Shown piece after piece: positions 1-23,172 of a DNA stretch of 64,000 nucleotides. The notes beneath the pieces are model-generated. The model was given only the letters and a program-made list of their open reading frames with translations. It had not been told where the DNA came from and searched no databases. The stretch is taken from NCBI RefSeq assembly GCF_036417845.1, contig NC_089981.1:83741268-83805267 (forward strand). Direction: 5' to 3'. The translations under genes and the position numbers were made by a program. Within the stretch, counting starts at the first letter, position 1; every line of letters starts with the position of its first letter. Source of the DNA: Apteryx mantelli. Lineage: Eukaryota > Chordata > Aves > Apterygiformes > Apterygidae.

Positions 1-3000
1 TTATTGAAATATCTAACTTCCCAGTACCCTTCAAGTGGAGGCAGCATACAGGAATGGCAGTACGCTTCAGGTGGCCCAGCAGCCTGTCTCTGACAGTGGC
101 CAAGAACAGATCACTAGAGAGAGGCAGGAAGAAGTAGGACAGAGCATATGGATCCTTCTCCTGTCGTTTTCCTGGCATCTGTAAACCTGCATTATAGGAA
201 CTTCTTGAACTGAAGATTGCATTTTGGCCATCAGTTGTTAAATATATGTCTATCTATCTGATGTGAATTCAGTTAATAGATTTTTTTTGTTTGTTTGTTT
301 TTTAATTCATGCCTTGGAGTCTGCTGCAGCTGTGGCAGTTAACACCATAATTTTAAATATGCCTTGTTTTGAAAAAGTCCCCTCTTTTTTTTTTTTAAGC
401 AGCAGTAGGGGAGGAGGAAGGAAGGAAGGAAGGAAGGAATTCTCTTATAAATTAAAATTAGTTCTTGAAACAAGCACATGTTGATTTGTCCAAATCAGAA
501 TTCTTTGCAACAACATTTTACTGATGAAATTGCCCTTTACTTCAGGTCTAGAAGGGCCATAAGAGCATGATGCAAGTCTACAAAAGTCCAAGTCCGTGTT
601 TCTTTCCTAGTGTAATGACACTTGCAGAGATCATGTGCTGTTCATCTAGTTACTAATTCATATAATTGGTGGCATGTTGAGTCTTTAGGAAATGGTGACC
701 TTCAGAAGCTCCCTAATCAGGACTTGTTCTAATAAGCACATTGATTGCCCCAGACAGTAACTGCTGGTGTCTCTAAGTCCCTAATTATCAGGAGAATTTC
801 TAAAGTATGTCTTTGTCTTGGTAGAAGTCAGTTCAGCCTTGTCTTCAGCATCTACTAGGATTTGGTTGCTAAACTGAAGAGGCCCAGAGATGACTAATGC
901 AGTTCCTGTTCCACAGACCCTGTACAGATTCATCCAGCTCCATATGCTACAACTGGCTTCAGTCTGGGCTGGGTGAAAATCTTCTGATTCTTCCCCTTGC
1001 CCCCAAGTCCCTTTACTACTCCCAAATCTGGATCTGTTCCTAACCTAAATTTAAAGAAAAAGAACACTTTCTTTTCTTTCTTAGAAATTATAAGACCCTC
1101 TTCTGGGAGAGAGTAGAAGAATTTCATACCATCCATCTTCAGATATCCAAGATGGGTGCTGGAATTACGAGCCTGTACATAATGTAGATATTGCCTCCAG
1201 AGGGGACTGAGAGTGTGTAAGATGCTGGTCCTCAGGAGGCCCTATCAAGTGTGCATCAGTCATGATTCCAGCACAGGGAGTATCCTGACTGTGCTGTGTC
1301 CTTGATGAAGATGAAGGGTGGAGGGGGGAGAAGGAGGCTATAATCACAGCCTCTTCCATGGTGTAAGAAAGTGGAACAAGGGAAGGAGGGGCCACACCAA
1401 GCCCTTAAAATGAAGGGGGATGGCAGAATGGGGACAACTTGGGAACAGGAGAGTGCCAGGATCTCTGGCTACATGCACGTCCTATTACAGATTGTACAAC
1501 TCTAATAAAACAGCAGTGATGTCAGCAGAAGCTTTGTCACTGGGCTACTCAAGCTGCACTCTGACACAAGCCTCAGCAGCCCTGTGCTTGGCCACCTTGT
1601 AGACAGGGTCTCTGAAGAGAACGCAAGCTCACGGGACCATTGCTGAGCTTTTGGGCATCTCACAGCTTGCTCAAGGCTGCAACCCTGCCCTAAATACCAA
1701 GGCTCTTTTGTAACGCTTGAAGAGAAGCAGCAGTCTAAGACTTGAGTGTGCCACAGCGAGTGCCCTCTGCAGCAAGCTCTCTGAAGTTGCCCGCAGAACT
1801 GCCTGCTCTGATGCGCCTTTAAGTGCCGAAGTCAGGCCGGCAGGGAAGTGCCCGTTTCTAGGCAGAATATGGATCCCTGAATGTCTGCCAGCGTCTGAGC
1901 TGCTCTAGGTGCTTTATCACAAGTGACAGAGCAATGTTGCTGGCTCCCCTCTCTTTCTATCACAGTATTTCTAGATACACTGTCTGCAGCCTCCCTGACT
2001 CCTGGAAGTACATGCAGAAGTTGCCCTCTTCAGGCAAAGTGGAAGTCACTTCTCTTCCTCACCATCCTCCAAATCTCCAGGAAATGATAAGGGAATGTGG
2101 GCTGGGAAAGCTCTTGCTTAGTCCTGTTTGAAAAGGTCACTATTGATGGAATAACTAATGATTGCCTAAGAGGGAAAACAGATTTATAGCCCAATGTTTA
2201 GGGAGTATTTATTTCTAAGAGAGACTGGGCTTCCAATCCCTGCTGCAGTAAATACTGAAGATAAAAACCACTCACTTGAGAAAGGAGCGGCACCACGTTT
2301 TTCCCTTCACCCAAATGGCCATTCTTACCAGTCTGACACATATGGCCGTCTTTCCCCTTTGGGCCTAGTGGCTTTTTACTTGCCCTGGGTGAAACGAAAT
2401 GTTGTCAGCTGGATGAACAACACAAACTTTGTGACATGTTCCAGGCCAGGGTGAACTCTTATACAGAACGTAGCTGCAAAGCGTGAGTGCGATCTCAAAG
2501 CTGGAATTAGTCACCAGAAGTTGGGAACTTGGAGCCCATGGTCTGTTCTTGGTCATAGTCGTGCGCGACTCATTGCTCTGTAGCAGATTGCCCCAGTTGG
2601 CCTCATCCATATGGCCACAGGAGCATATCTGACTGAATTTAGTCCTATGTCGCAATTCAGCGAGGAGCTCTGCGAGAGCCAGCCCTTTCCTCAAGGCGGC
2701 TGGGAGTGCGTGCCAACAGCAGTGAAAAGGATGGACATGCTCGTGAGCCAAAAAAACTCTTGAATACTTGAATGGCAGCTCCGAGTCAGAGTTTCTTTTT
2801 CACGTGTCAGAGTAGAACAGCATTTCAAATAGTGTCGAGAATGTACCTTTATCTCAAATTCAAGGCAAATAGCAACTTAATGCTTATCTCTTATGATGTA
2901 CTTCTAATCAGGTGCATCCTGGACTAACTAGTGAAGTTATCAGACTGTTTGTTTTCCTTTATGAAGTCCTTTGAAAGGAGTAATCAGATGGTAAATTTGT

Positions 3001-4025
3001 TCTACAGTGGGAGAAGTTCATCAGCCTGTGCTCTGTCTGTCTCTGTTGTGACACAGAACTACGTGGTAGAATAAATACAGGGAACTGTGTTAACTAGATC
3101 AAAGATAAGACACGATATTTTGTTTGCTAAATCATAGCTCTATAATGCTTCCTCAGCAACTTTCATAGAAAGCACGTTCCTGAATTTGTTGCGCTCCCCG
3201 TAACGCTGCTGTCTAAATGTTAAATGCTACAGAGGTTAAGAAAGCTTGTATCCTGTTAGCTTAAAGGCAAATATTTGCAGCTTTTGTAATTGAAGCTTAA
3301 CTTAGATACATTGGTAGTGTTTCCCTGAGTTGAAATATGGTTTATATCTATGTGGTCACATTTTTCAAAATCTGTAGTGAATTCAGTGGTGCAGAATTGA
3401 ACCTCCTAAAATATCAGGGTGCACCTTTGACTTGATATGCTGAAAAATTTTCCTCTCCTTTGATGTAAGGACCAGTGCCATTTACTCCGTAGAAGCAGTC
3501 TAAAAGCTTTAATCTCACCACAAAGAGCGATCCACCTGCAAAGAAAAGGTTTCCATGATACTGCAGTTCTTAGTTTGGCAGCACTTCCACCACCAAAACA
3601 GTGCAGAGATGATTTTCAGAGATGCCGAACCACTTGTGGCCACTCTTAACTTCAGTGGGAGCTAAAGCTTCGTATATGCACCAGTAATGATCCCCCCTAA
3701 TGCTCTGTCAGTGGGACTTGTCCATATACAGGGACAGCGGAATCTGTGAGAATCTGTGGTTTAGAGACGTTATTGTGTATTTGAGAGGTCAAGGATAGAT
3801 TGCTTGGGGATTTATATATAATCTCACATTATCAATGTATATAAGTGCAGTTAAAATTTTAAATTAGCCATTGAATATGAAAAGTCAAAATGGTAGGAAT
3901 TGCATTTAGTGTAATACCTGCTATATTTACAGCATAGGATTAGAATTAAAATGTGGCATTAATTAAGGCTTACTTCATGTGGAAATGTGGCAAGGAAGAT
4001 CACATTATAAAGTCTTTTCTTCTAG
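1..4025. other. Non-coding stretch, presumed DHRS7 intron
   Basis: No exon was recognised here on either strand. I looked for the preceding DHRS7 exon, which should carry the catalytic Tyr-x3-Lys of the SDR family, and did not find it, so this stretch is most simply the intron before the first visible DHRS7 exon. It contains a short GGAA microsatellite and open frames of up to 128 codons that lack homology I recognise or matching splice sites. Confidence 0.6.
413..439. repeat. (GGAA)n microsatellite
   Basis: About six tandem GGAA units are visible directly, preceded by a GGA-rich run. Arrays of this type can bind ETS factors, but nothing here indicates a regulatory role. Confidence 0.85.
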
Positions 4026-4148
4026 GGCTTTTTTAATTCTCTTCGGACTGAGCTCACTGACTACCCTGAGATAAGTATTATAAACATCTGCCCAGGACCT
4101 GTCCAGTCTAAGATTATACAAAATGTCTTTACGGAGAATCTTGCAAAG
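4026..4148 (+). CDS. DHRS7: DHRS7 exon, third from last
   Basis: The acceptor is a pyrimidine-rich tract ending TTCTTCTAG and the donor is AAG|GTAAGG. The exon is 123 bases, 41 codons, phase 0 at both ends, running from GFFNSL to TENLAK. It contains the conserved CPGPVQS segment. Confidence 0.93.
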
Positions 4149-6660
4149 GTAAGGAGCAGCATTTCCCCCCTAAAATTCTACTGTGATAAATCTAACTTTT
4201 GCTGCAGGCACAATGGCCCTTTTATGGTTTTCTTTTTCTCCTTCTAGCAAACATCAAGCCCATGTTCTTATCAAGAAGCACTCTGGCACAGAATTTATTC
4301 TGTAATATAACAGCCACATATAGGCATGTCATTCTTTACAGTATCAAGTCCATATCGAATGAAAATAACATTTGAGAGTTGTTATGCCTTATCTCTTCCA
4401 CTGTATATAATCCCTGTAAAACAGAATTTGCTATGCAGCTGCCCTGCTGCAGCACTGGGGGAAAGGCCAGGAATTGCTGGACAGAGTTCTGCAGTGCAAA
4501 ATCCTATAGTTTCTGCATAGGTAGCTTTTTGTTTGCTTTGCTTGCAAACATCCCCTGTTCAGTTGACTATGGTGCAATTGTTGGCAAAGCCACTACTGTC
4601 AGCTGATCCAAGGCACGTACTTTGTTTCCTGTTGGTGGTTTGAGGAGAAAAAGCAAAACCTTCCAATTGCACAATTGCTTTTAATAAAAACTGTCTAACA
4701 AAATAGCTAGCAAAAATTGTTACTAGGACGCATTTTGGTAGCATGTCATGAATTCTATGCATTTAAAGCTGAGGATAATCCACAAGTGGGAGGCAGGGAA
4801 AAAGATCTCCCCTCTTTGTTCAAATTCTGAAAGGATTTTTGGCTTGCAAGCTACATACTTGCATGAAATAAAAGATGTTCTTTCTGAGCAATCAGGAAAT
4901 CTCGCAAAACAAATTCCTCAGATTTCTGCATGGCAAAAGACCTAGGAGGAAGATAAAATCCAGCCCAGAATTCCTTTTGCTCCAGGAAATAGAACAGATA
5001 GAGCACTCTGCTGTTGCTGGAATGAAACGCACATAAATTCACAAGGTTGTGGCTTACGTTCACTAAGCAATGCATGTGAGATAAGACGTTACTGCCATTG
5101 AAAAGGTCTGTTGCTCTTCCCTCATTTGAGATTACTGCCCCTAGAGCAGGGCTGGCAGGATTTTAAGTTAATGGGAGGTGTTTTCTACTGACTAGGTTAC
5201 AGAGTAACCTGTGATATAAAATCAGGTAGACATCTGGGGACAGAAAGTCTCCATCTCTCAGGCCCTCGGTTGCAGAATGGCGAACTTGTGCTGATACGTT
5301 GTTCTACAACAAACTATAAGCCATGCTGCTGGAGGACAGATTTTGGAGATGTGCATTTTACCTTCTTGGAACCATCAGTTGAGGATGCATTAACCTAAAG
5401 GGTGCTTTATTTAAGGATGAGTGCTAAAGGAAGGTAGGTGGTAGGTATTCCCACACCAAAATCAGTAGAGCATTAGCATAGTGAGGGACAGGTTTCCCAG
5501 TCCCAGTCTCTGCAGTGTTTACTGGGTAATTTTACTTTTGCACAGTGGAGAAATTGGGAGGAATATGTGTTACATAGAGCCTAGCCCTTTATCTCCCTCC
5601 TTCACTCACAAAAAAAAAAGCCCAGTTTTAATCCCTCCATTTTCTTTCTCTCTCTCTCTCCCTCTCCCCTTCAGTCAATAGAGAACAGCGGTGATCAGTC
5701 CCACAAGATGCCAACCGATCGCTGTGTGCGGCTCACCCTGGTGAGCATGGCCAACGACCTGAAGGAAGCTTGGATCAGCGACCACCCCTATCTGGCAGTT
5801 TGCTACCTCTGGCAGTACGCGCCCACTTGGGCTTGGTGGCTGATGAACAAGATGGGCAAGAAGAGAATACAAAACTTCAAGAGTGGCGTGGTAAGATTAT
5901 GCCCCTCCTCTTGCTTGCTTTTTTTTAACTCTGCTCTCAGACTCTTTAGCTATGGGAATGTCGGGATTGTAGTTTGGCTCTGTTTCTTTCCCTCCTCCTC
6001 ACTTCCCTAGCAGCGGATGCCAGGCTGGACTCCATAGCTGCGTGCCTGGTAGTCTAGGATTACTGCAGTGTGGTCACATCGCAGAGCGGTGAAGTCAGTG
6101 TATCTTGTAATGCCAAATGTCTTGCCTGCGATCTTCATCACGCAGCCTGCAAGTTCAGGCCTCAGCACCAGCTCAGAACTTGAGCTATAAGTCACTAGTG
6201 TAAATTATTTAATGCAACTTGAAATTAAGACTGTTGACAATCTCTGTCTAGCTTGTTTTTATATCAGGCATGTAATTTGAGTGCTTCCCAGAAGTACGTT
6301 AAGCAGTACTACTGTCACATCTCTTTGCTCTCACGCGCTTCTCAGATGTGCAGAGTAATGTTTCATTCTAGCAATGCTGCTTCATAGATGGGGTTTTTCT
6401 TACTGACCGTGTTTTTCTTGAATGGTGTACAAAAAACATATTTAAGTGCTCCCAAAGCAGGAAACAGAAAAATTAGGGTGGCCCATGCAACCTAAAGCTT
6501 CCTAAATCCACACTGTAACTGCCCACTGTCACAAGCTATTTCAGGCAAAATAACACTGTGGGTAAAGGTCTTAATAGAGTAGCAAGCATGGAGGAGAAAG
6601 TGATTTTATGTATTCTCATTCCAGGATGCTGATGTCTCTTACTCAAGAAAGAATAAGTAA
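4026..6660 (+). CDS. DHRS7: DHRS7, dehydrogenase/reductase 7, 3' three coding exons (partial gene)
   Basis: DHRS7 is a short-chain dehydrogenase/reductase (SDR) of the endoplasmic reticulum membrane that uses NADP(H) to reduce carbonyl compounds such as steroids and retinoids (family knowledge). Three exons, 4026-4148, 5675-5890 and 6625-6660, join in phase 0 to encode the last 124 residues. The first gives GFFNSLRTEL and NICPGPVQS, the SDR proline-glycine segment after the active site. The second gives GDQSHKM, ANDLKEAWIS and the aromatic LWQYAPTWAWW run ending KKRIQNFKSGV. The third gives DADVSYSRKNK and the stop. These match the known DHRS7 C-terminus closely. The N-terminal anchor, the nucleotide-binding TGxxxGxG motif and the YxxxK pair lie upstream, outside the window. 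The gene converges on PCNX4, as in human. The C-terminal tail appears a few residues shorter than the mammalian one. Confidence 0.95.
5675..5890 (+). CDS. DHRS7: DHRS7 exon, penultimate
   Basis: The acceptor is a long CT-rich tract (5641-5673) ending CAG and the donor is GTG|GTAAGA. The exon is 216 bases, 72 codons, phase 0 at both ends. It encodes SIENSGDQSHKM through NFKSGV, the most conserved part of the DHRS7 C-terminal region. Confidence 0.95.
6625..6660 (+). CDS. DHRS7: DHRS7 terminal coding exon
   Basis: The acceptor TTCTCATTCCAG is followed by DADVSYSRKNK and TAA. The opening DAD-x-SY matches the start of the mammalian last exon, but the tail is 11 residues here against about 15 in human, so the end has diverged or shortened. 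The exon continues as 3' UTR to about 6850. Confidence 0.88.
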   Translation, partial: DADVSYSRKNK

Positions 6661-6826
6661 GAATAAACCTGTACAAAATCCTGCTATGCTGGTGCTTAAG
6701 GCTGAGAGTAACTTTTTTTAAGTTGTGTGACTGCAAACAAAAGCTGCTTTTTTTTTTTTTAAATCTGTTGTACTTTTGTCATCATGTAACTTCACAAATA
6801 TATCAAGCTGTATACACACTTAACTG

Positions 6827-6832
6827 AATAAA
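6827..6832 (+). terminator. DHRS7: DHRS7 polyadenylation signal AATAAA
   Basis: A canonical AATAAA lies 167 bases after the DHRS7 stop codon and is followed by a T-rich, TGTTT-containing stretch, as expected for a cleavage site near 6850. It implies a short 3' UTR of about 190 bases. Confidence 0.75.
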
Positions 6833-6849
6833 AACCTGTTTCTAAACAT

Positions 6850-9800
6850 ACCTGTTTCATGTCCTTGCACAGATTCCCCTAAAGTGGATTTTTAAGGTTA
6901 CAAGAACTGAGAACAGGCAGTCTTTCTTTGTTTTTCTGCTGCTATGACATTACCAACTATTTTGTGAGCAGGCTACAAATTATATTACCCGCAGGATCCT
7001 ATTTCCCTCACTTTCTTTCCTAATGAAAGCACTGCAAGTCTGAGAAAGCTTGTGGTATAAAGGTAAGGATAAATAGTCTGTTTGTGAAGTGTTCCTTTAG
7101 GGGAAAAAAGAGATTATCTGTCATCCTTGGTACCAGCCCCAAGGTTGGTGTATAGGTGGTCTGAGAGCAAAACGGTCTTAATACATGTATATGGGGTTAA
7201 ACCTCTGAATTTCTGGTCACAACATTCAGAAGCACCTAATCTTTGTCTCCTGACAGCACTGCAGAGTCCTCAGACCTAAGTCTTCACGTGTTGCACAAGG
7301 TCTTCGGAATTTGACAGCGTGTAGAGAAGCAGTGGGGAAAGGAGCGAGGGGGAGGGAAGATCTTGAAGCTCCCTTGTGGCCAGCGCTTCTCTTCCAGTTG
7401 ACAGTATAATTGCAACCCCTATCCCAGGTCATACTCAGCCTTGCAGCAAACCTGGTATGCGTTTAATCTATAGAACATCATCAAAAGAGGAGCAAGGGAA
7501 AGAGCTCCTGTACTACAATAGCCTGTGGCTATAGAGGGGACTCAGAGTGGGCACAGAATTAGTGAAAAATCCATTTAACAGCAGACTGCTTAGAGCCAAG
7601 ACAACAGTTCAAGTATCAGAGCTGAATTAGGGCAGACATCACACTGTAGGTGACTTAAGCATGAAATAACTGTTGACTTCCCCTCATTGTCAGAAACTGG
7701 TACTTCCATAGGGAGCAGAAGCAAATCTCAACATTACTGCTGTTCCCAGTGTTGGAAAGCAACAGGTTGAGGGACTGAGGACTGTACTTTTCAGACTTCA
7801 TCATCCAAGTGCCACCTAATTCATCCTTCAGCTACAAAGTACCTTTGCAGTAACTCCTCTGTACCTAAAAGCTTGGAGATCTCTTTGCTGTTGACTAAGT
7901 CCTCAGCCATGACAGGATGTACCTCAGGCCATGTACTTTCTAGGTAAAAAAAAATTCTTATAGAGAGATAAAAAACAAAACGAAACCAAAAACCCCACAA
8001 TTATAAATTATTGAAACTTTTCATCCATGCTGGTCCCTATCTAGCAGAGAATAAACCAGGAATGACATTTTCACGTGACATTTAACAAAAATGGAAACTA
8101 TTGTCTAGAGAAAAAAAAGACTGATCAAAGTGCCTGTGTTTTGCACTGTTCTGGAAGAACGGCAGGTTCGTTTCACTCACTAACACACCACTTTCTGTGC
8201 TGGGGGTCTGAAATGTGTTAAGAGGCTGCAGTAAGTCTGCATGACAAAATGCAACTACTTTTACTACAACACATGCAAATGACGTTCACAGAATGCTTTA
8301 GCTTCCATCCTCTGATCCATGGAAGATTTGGTGGTGAAGTACAGAGCAGAAGGCTTGCTCTCTGGTTTATATACAGCTTTCTCTGCTTTTTCACAACAAA
8401 AGTATAAGCCTTTGTGTTCTAAGAGAAGTTTCCCTCTCTTGCTTATAGTAAGGACAGCTGCTGCTAGACAAATATAGATCCACCTTCAAGGACTACAGCT
8501 TTTGCCACCAGCAGGAGAAAGAACAAAAAGGAAAAGAGAAAGTAGAGATGAAAGGGACCAGGTGGAGAGGAAGGGAAAGAACACAAAGTTAGTGATTTCA
8601 GAGAGGAAGCTAATGTTCAGGGAAAATGCAAAAAGTAGCAACCTTTCCAAATAGGACAAAGCGTTTTCCATTTGGAAGCCTCACTTCCCTAACGCTTTGT
8701 TCCATTTCAACTGATTTCTGTTGCTTTATGGTGGCATGAAGAGGACAGAGGCAATCTCCGGGGCTTGCCTTTTTTTTTTCTTTTGGAAAGGCTAAAAAAA
8801 AATAAAAAAAAATCCTGTTCAGATCAGTTGGGGGGAATCCCCTAGTAAACACTGAACAGTTGTTAGAAAAATATTTTCAAACAGACCTCATTACATCAAG
8901 GCTCCTCCTCAAGGGCATAGTGAAGGTGTCCTACGCTCACCTGTATGTAATGAACATCACAAGCCGTAAAAAAAGTAGGCATTGATAAGAATGACACTAA
9001 AGTTAGTGCACAACTGTTTAGAAAATTGAGAGCACTTCTTACTGGTTACACAGGAAAATGGTGTGGTGGCCTGTCGTAAGCTCAGTACGAGATACTAGTA
9101 TTTCATCAGTATTCTGTATAATTGCATACGTAATACTTATGAGAGCGAGCTGCAGACAAGATCAGGCTTGAAGGTGCTCTAAATTCCTGACAAATTGAGG
9201 AAACGCTCCGAAATAAACAGGGGACAGTTCAAAAAGCACGCATGCAAAAGAATGCACTTACAGGTGATCAGAGGCATAAATTCGCCATATGGAACAAAAG
9301 GCTGTTAACTAGTCATTCTGTCAAAAAAGAATCTGAACAGGACTACAGAAGTTCACAAGCTGAACACGAAGTGGGGTCATACTACTGCAAAACCCTCAAA
9401 CATACTGGAACACGTGAACTAGCTCAACAGATGACTAAACACGGGGCTATAGGACATGCTACCTGCACTAGTGGGGGACTGGATTTTGCAATGCATTAGG
9501 AACTTTCTAATGCTCCATTCTCATGCACCAACATGGATTCGGCACATAACCAATTCTGCTGTTCCATCTGGTGCCAATAAGATCTGTGCTCTCTTGTTAC
9601 CAGCAACAGTTTTCAAGAAAGGTGGATGGAGAGAACCAAAGGAAACAACAGCAAATAATCACGGCTCTTTTCAGTCTTTTCTCAAAGAACTAGTTGATTC
9701 AGTTTACTGCAGACAAAGAACGAGGGCAGAAATAACCATCTTCGAATAAAAAACCTGCTGTTTTGAAGAAAAAAAAGGTGGGGGGGATTAAATTTTCTCT

Positions 9801-11320
9801 GTGTCCATACAGAAGAAAAGTAGTAAGAGGCTTACACTGGGGCAGGGAGGTTTAAATTAGATTGGGGGGGAGAGGAAAAAAACCCCACCAAAACAAAACC
9901 CCCAAACTTTCCAACTGCAAGAACAGCAAAGAACTGAACTACCCAAGCAGCTCATGTATTGAAAATTTTCTTTTCAAAGAGCTCCCATATTGAAAGTTTT
10001 AAATAAGATTAAATAATTGCCAGGAATAGTTTAGCTGGAACAGATTCTGCCTTTTGACAGGGTGCTGAACTAGCTGCTCTCTAAAAACCCCCGTTTCCAT
10101 GATTCTGTATTTCCACATACAGTTCACAGCCAAGCAAGGTATTTTTAGGTTATCAGCACTTCCTTGTTTACTTTCTTTGCACACCAAATAATCACTTCCT
10201 AAAAGCTGCTTCCATTAACGTTCTGTGTGTATTTTGTACTGTGGATGCTAGAGGGTCCTACCATGGGTTTTGAGAGGTGTTTCCTTACCACTTCTGAATA
10301 CTATTACAAGGTTTGCATATTTCTTTAAAAACATTTATGGTCACTGATCAAAAGAAACAGTTATTAGCCAAGTATGTAGTACATGGTCATGTGACAAATT
10401 TTAAAGATGAGTAATAAAAGTAATAAACATCCTCCAAATTACACAACACTGGGTGTTCCTGCTGAAGACACATGAGCAGTACTAATTCAGTATGGAGCAG
10501 ATCTGATTTAAATTGATTCTACAGGGGAAAAAAAAGACAATTATTTGCACCCTGCTCAACATATGCCAGCAATAACTACACTGTAACTACTAATCTACAG
10601 AGAAAAACCTACAGATGTGCTAATGACTGGTGGTAATACAGCATGCTATGAGAATAGGATAAACAAGTCACTGGAGAGATGACCTAAAGAGATCTGTAAT
10701 ATTGCCAAATTCTATTCTAACCTCTAAGGTTAAAAAAAAAAAATTGGGCAAAAAGAGCCGGGGTTTTTTTTGTTGTTGTTTGTTTTTTTTTAATCATCAA
10801 GCTATCACTGTGATTGTGGAAGACTGCTGAGTGATGTGAGCACAGGGTACAAACAATGACATTATATACATAGGTGGATTTTGGAAGGAAGAACTAAAAT
10901 TAATCCAGTTAAATTCCCTCTCCCCCTTAATTACACATATTCACTTTCACCAGTAGGTCAACACAGATTATTAATGTGTCAGAATGCACACTGTTTTATA
11001 TAAACTCTTTTTGCCCCCAAAACAAATACTTGGTAAAAATCCTCCTTTAACAGTTTCTTTGATAAAGCATAGCTGATAATTTACTACAACTAAGGAAGAT
11101 TATCTAAAGCCATATATTATAACAAATGCTAAAACTGAGCTCAATACAATATAAAATGTCTAGAATAAAAAATTTCATATAAATAGTCATAGGTACACTT
11201 TGGTTACCAACTCTTGTGGTTGACAGTACTATAGTGAGCTGTAACCTGACTATCAGTGCAAGTCACCTGTCCAACTATTAAAACAAAAATCAGAATGCAT
11301 CAAAAATAGTTAATGATCAG
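6850..11320. other. Intergenic region between convergent DHRS7 and PCNX4
   Basis: No coding exon was recognised. The stretch is AT-rich with several homopolymer runs (for example 8768-8815, 9767-9785 and 10731-10795) and short open frames without homology. It presumably contains the PCNX4 3' UTR at its right end. An ATTAAA on the minus strand at 10789-10794 is the only plausible poly(A) signal I noticed for PCNX4, and it sits in an A-rich run, so the 3' end is not fixed. Confidence 0.6.
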
Positions 11321-11623
11321 AATTATGCTGCTCTTCTCTGAACTGGAGAAGAGAGTTTCGGCATCTCTTGGTTTGTCAGCCACACAGGGAATGGTGTCTC
11401 AAACGGTCCAGCACCAAGAAAACAGAGTTCAAAGCTTCCTGCCTGCTGAAGGTTCTGGCTAGCACCATTTCTGTGCAAATTATTTACGCTGGTTTGGCGC
11501 TGCCATCCAACGCCATTTTGAGAGTCAAATCTTATTCGTAGTGTACAAACGTAGCATGAGCATTTGCTTCCCACCATGCAAATGAAAAATACAAAAAAGA
11601 AAAAAAAAAAAGCTACAAACAGT

Positions 11624-22366
<10,743 letters not shown>

Positions 22367-23155
22367 TCAGGAATGCTGGATGAATATCATTTTTCCTGTA
22401 AGAGAACAGGAAGAAAAAGAAGGCAGCATTACTAGATCTAGCATTCAAAACTTAACCAGTAAATTCTTCTGTCCTATTTTCATTTACCGAGTCATAGTGG
22501 AATTCTGACCTGTTAGTGTTAGTAGACATTATCCTAAAGCATCTATAGACTTTCCTAGAATACAACTACTAAGCAAACACCTAAAATGGAAAAAGACAAT
22601 ATATTTAAAAATAAAGAATGTATTAATGATCTAAAGCTTTGTGCAACAAATAAAACACACAAACTATTCTTGGGAGATGATAAAATCAACTCATTTCTAC
22701 ACAACAAAACCTTCCTAAAACAGAAATGCTTTTCATCCAGCCTGATTGCAATCACTTCTTGCTAAGGACCTCCAATTCCAATTAATCCTGTTAAGGATCT
22801 CCATATACAAGTAGCTGAGTAGAAGAACAGTCACTAATTTCAGGGAATATCCACATAAATGCAAGGCTACAGTCACACTCATGTCCCTGCAAAAATCAAA
22901 GCCTTATGAAATACATTAACTGTAAAAAGTTAGTAGAAGCCTTAAAAATTGTTTTTGTACATCAGCATTTTTATCATCCTCCCTACACAGCCTAGTCACA
23001 GAACAGGATCTTACTGTACCACGCAAGACATAAAATAAACAGTTCAGCTTCTGTCTCCTAAAGCATGTAATTTAAATATAAAATAAAAAAGCAATACTTG
23101 CAAGTTGTAGCACAATCAGCATATATTCTGTTCTATACGTCAGTGGAGAAAACTG

Positions 23156-23172
23156 AAAAAAAAAAAAAAAAA
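23156..23172. repeat. Poly(A) tract
   Basis: A run of 17 A lies in the 5' intron of PCNX4. No SINE or LINE body was recognised next to it. Confidence 0.8.

Noticed and set aside
5708-6010. 100-codon open frame spanning part of the DHRS7 penultimate exon
   Set aside because: It is the exon frame read past the donor at 5890 into the intron; the splice site and the downstream DADVSY exon are better supported.
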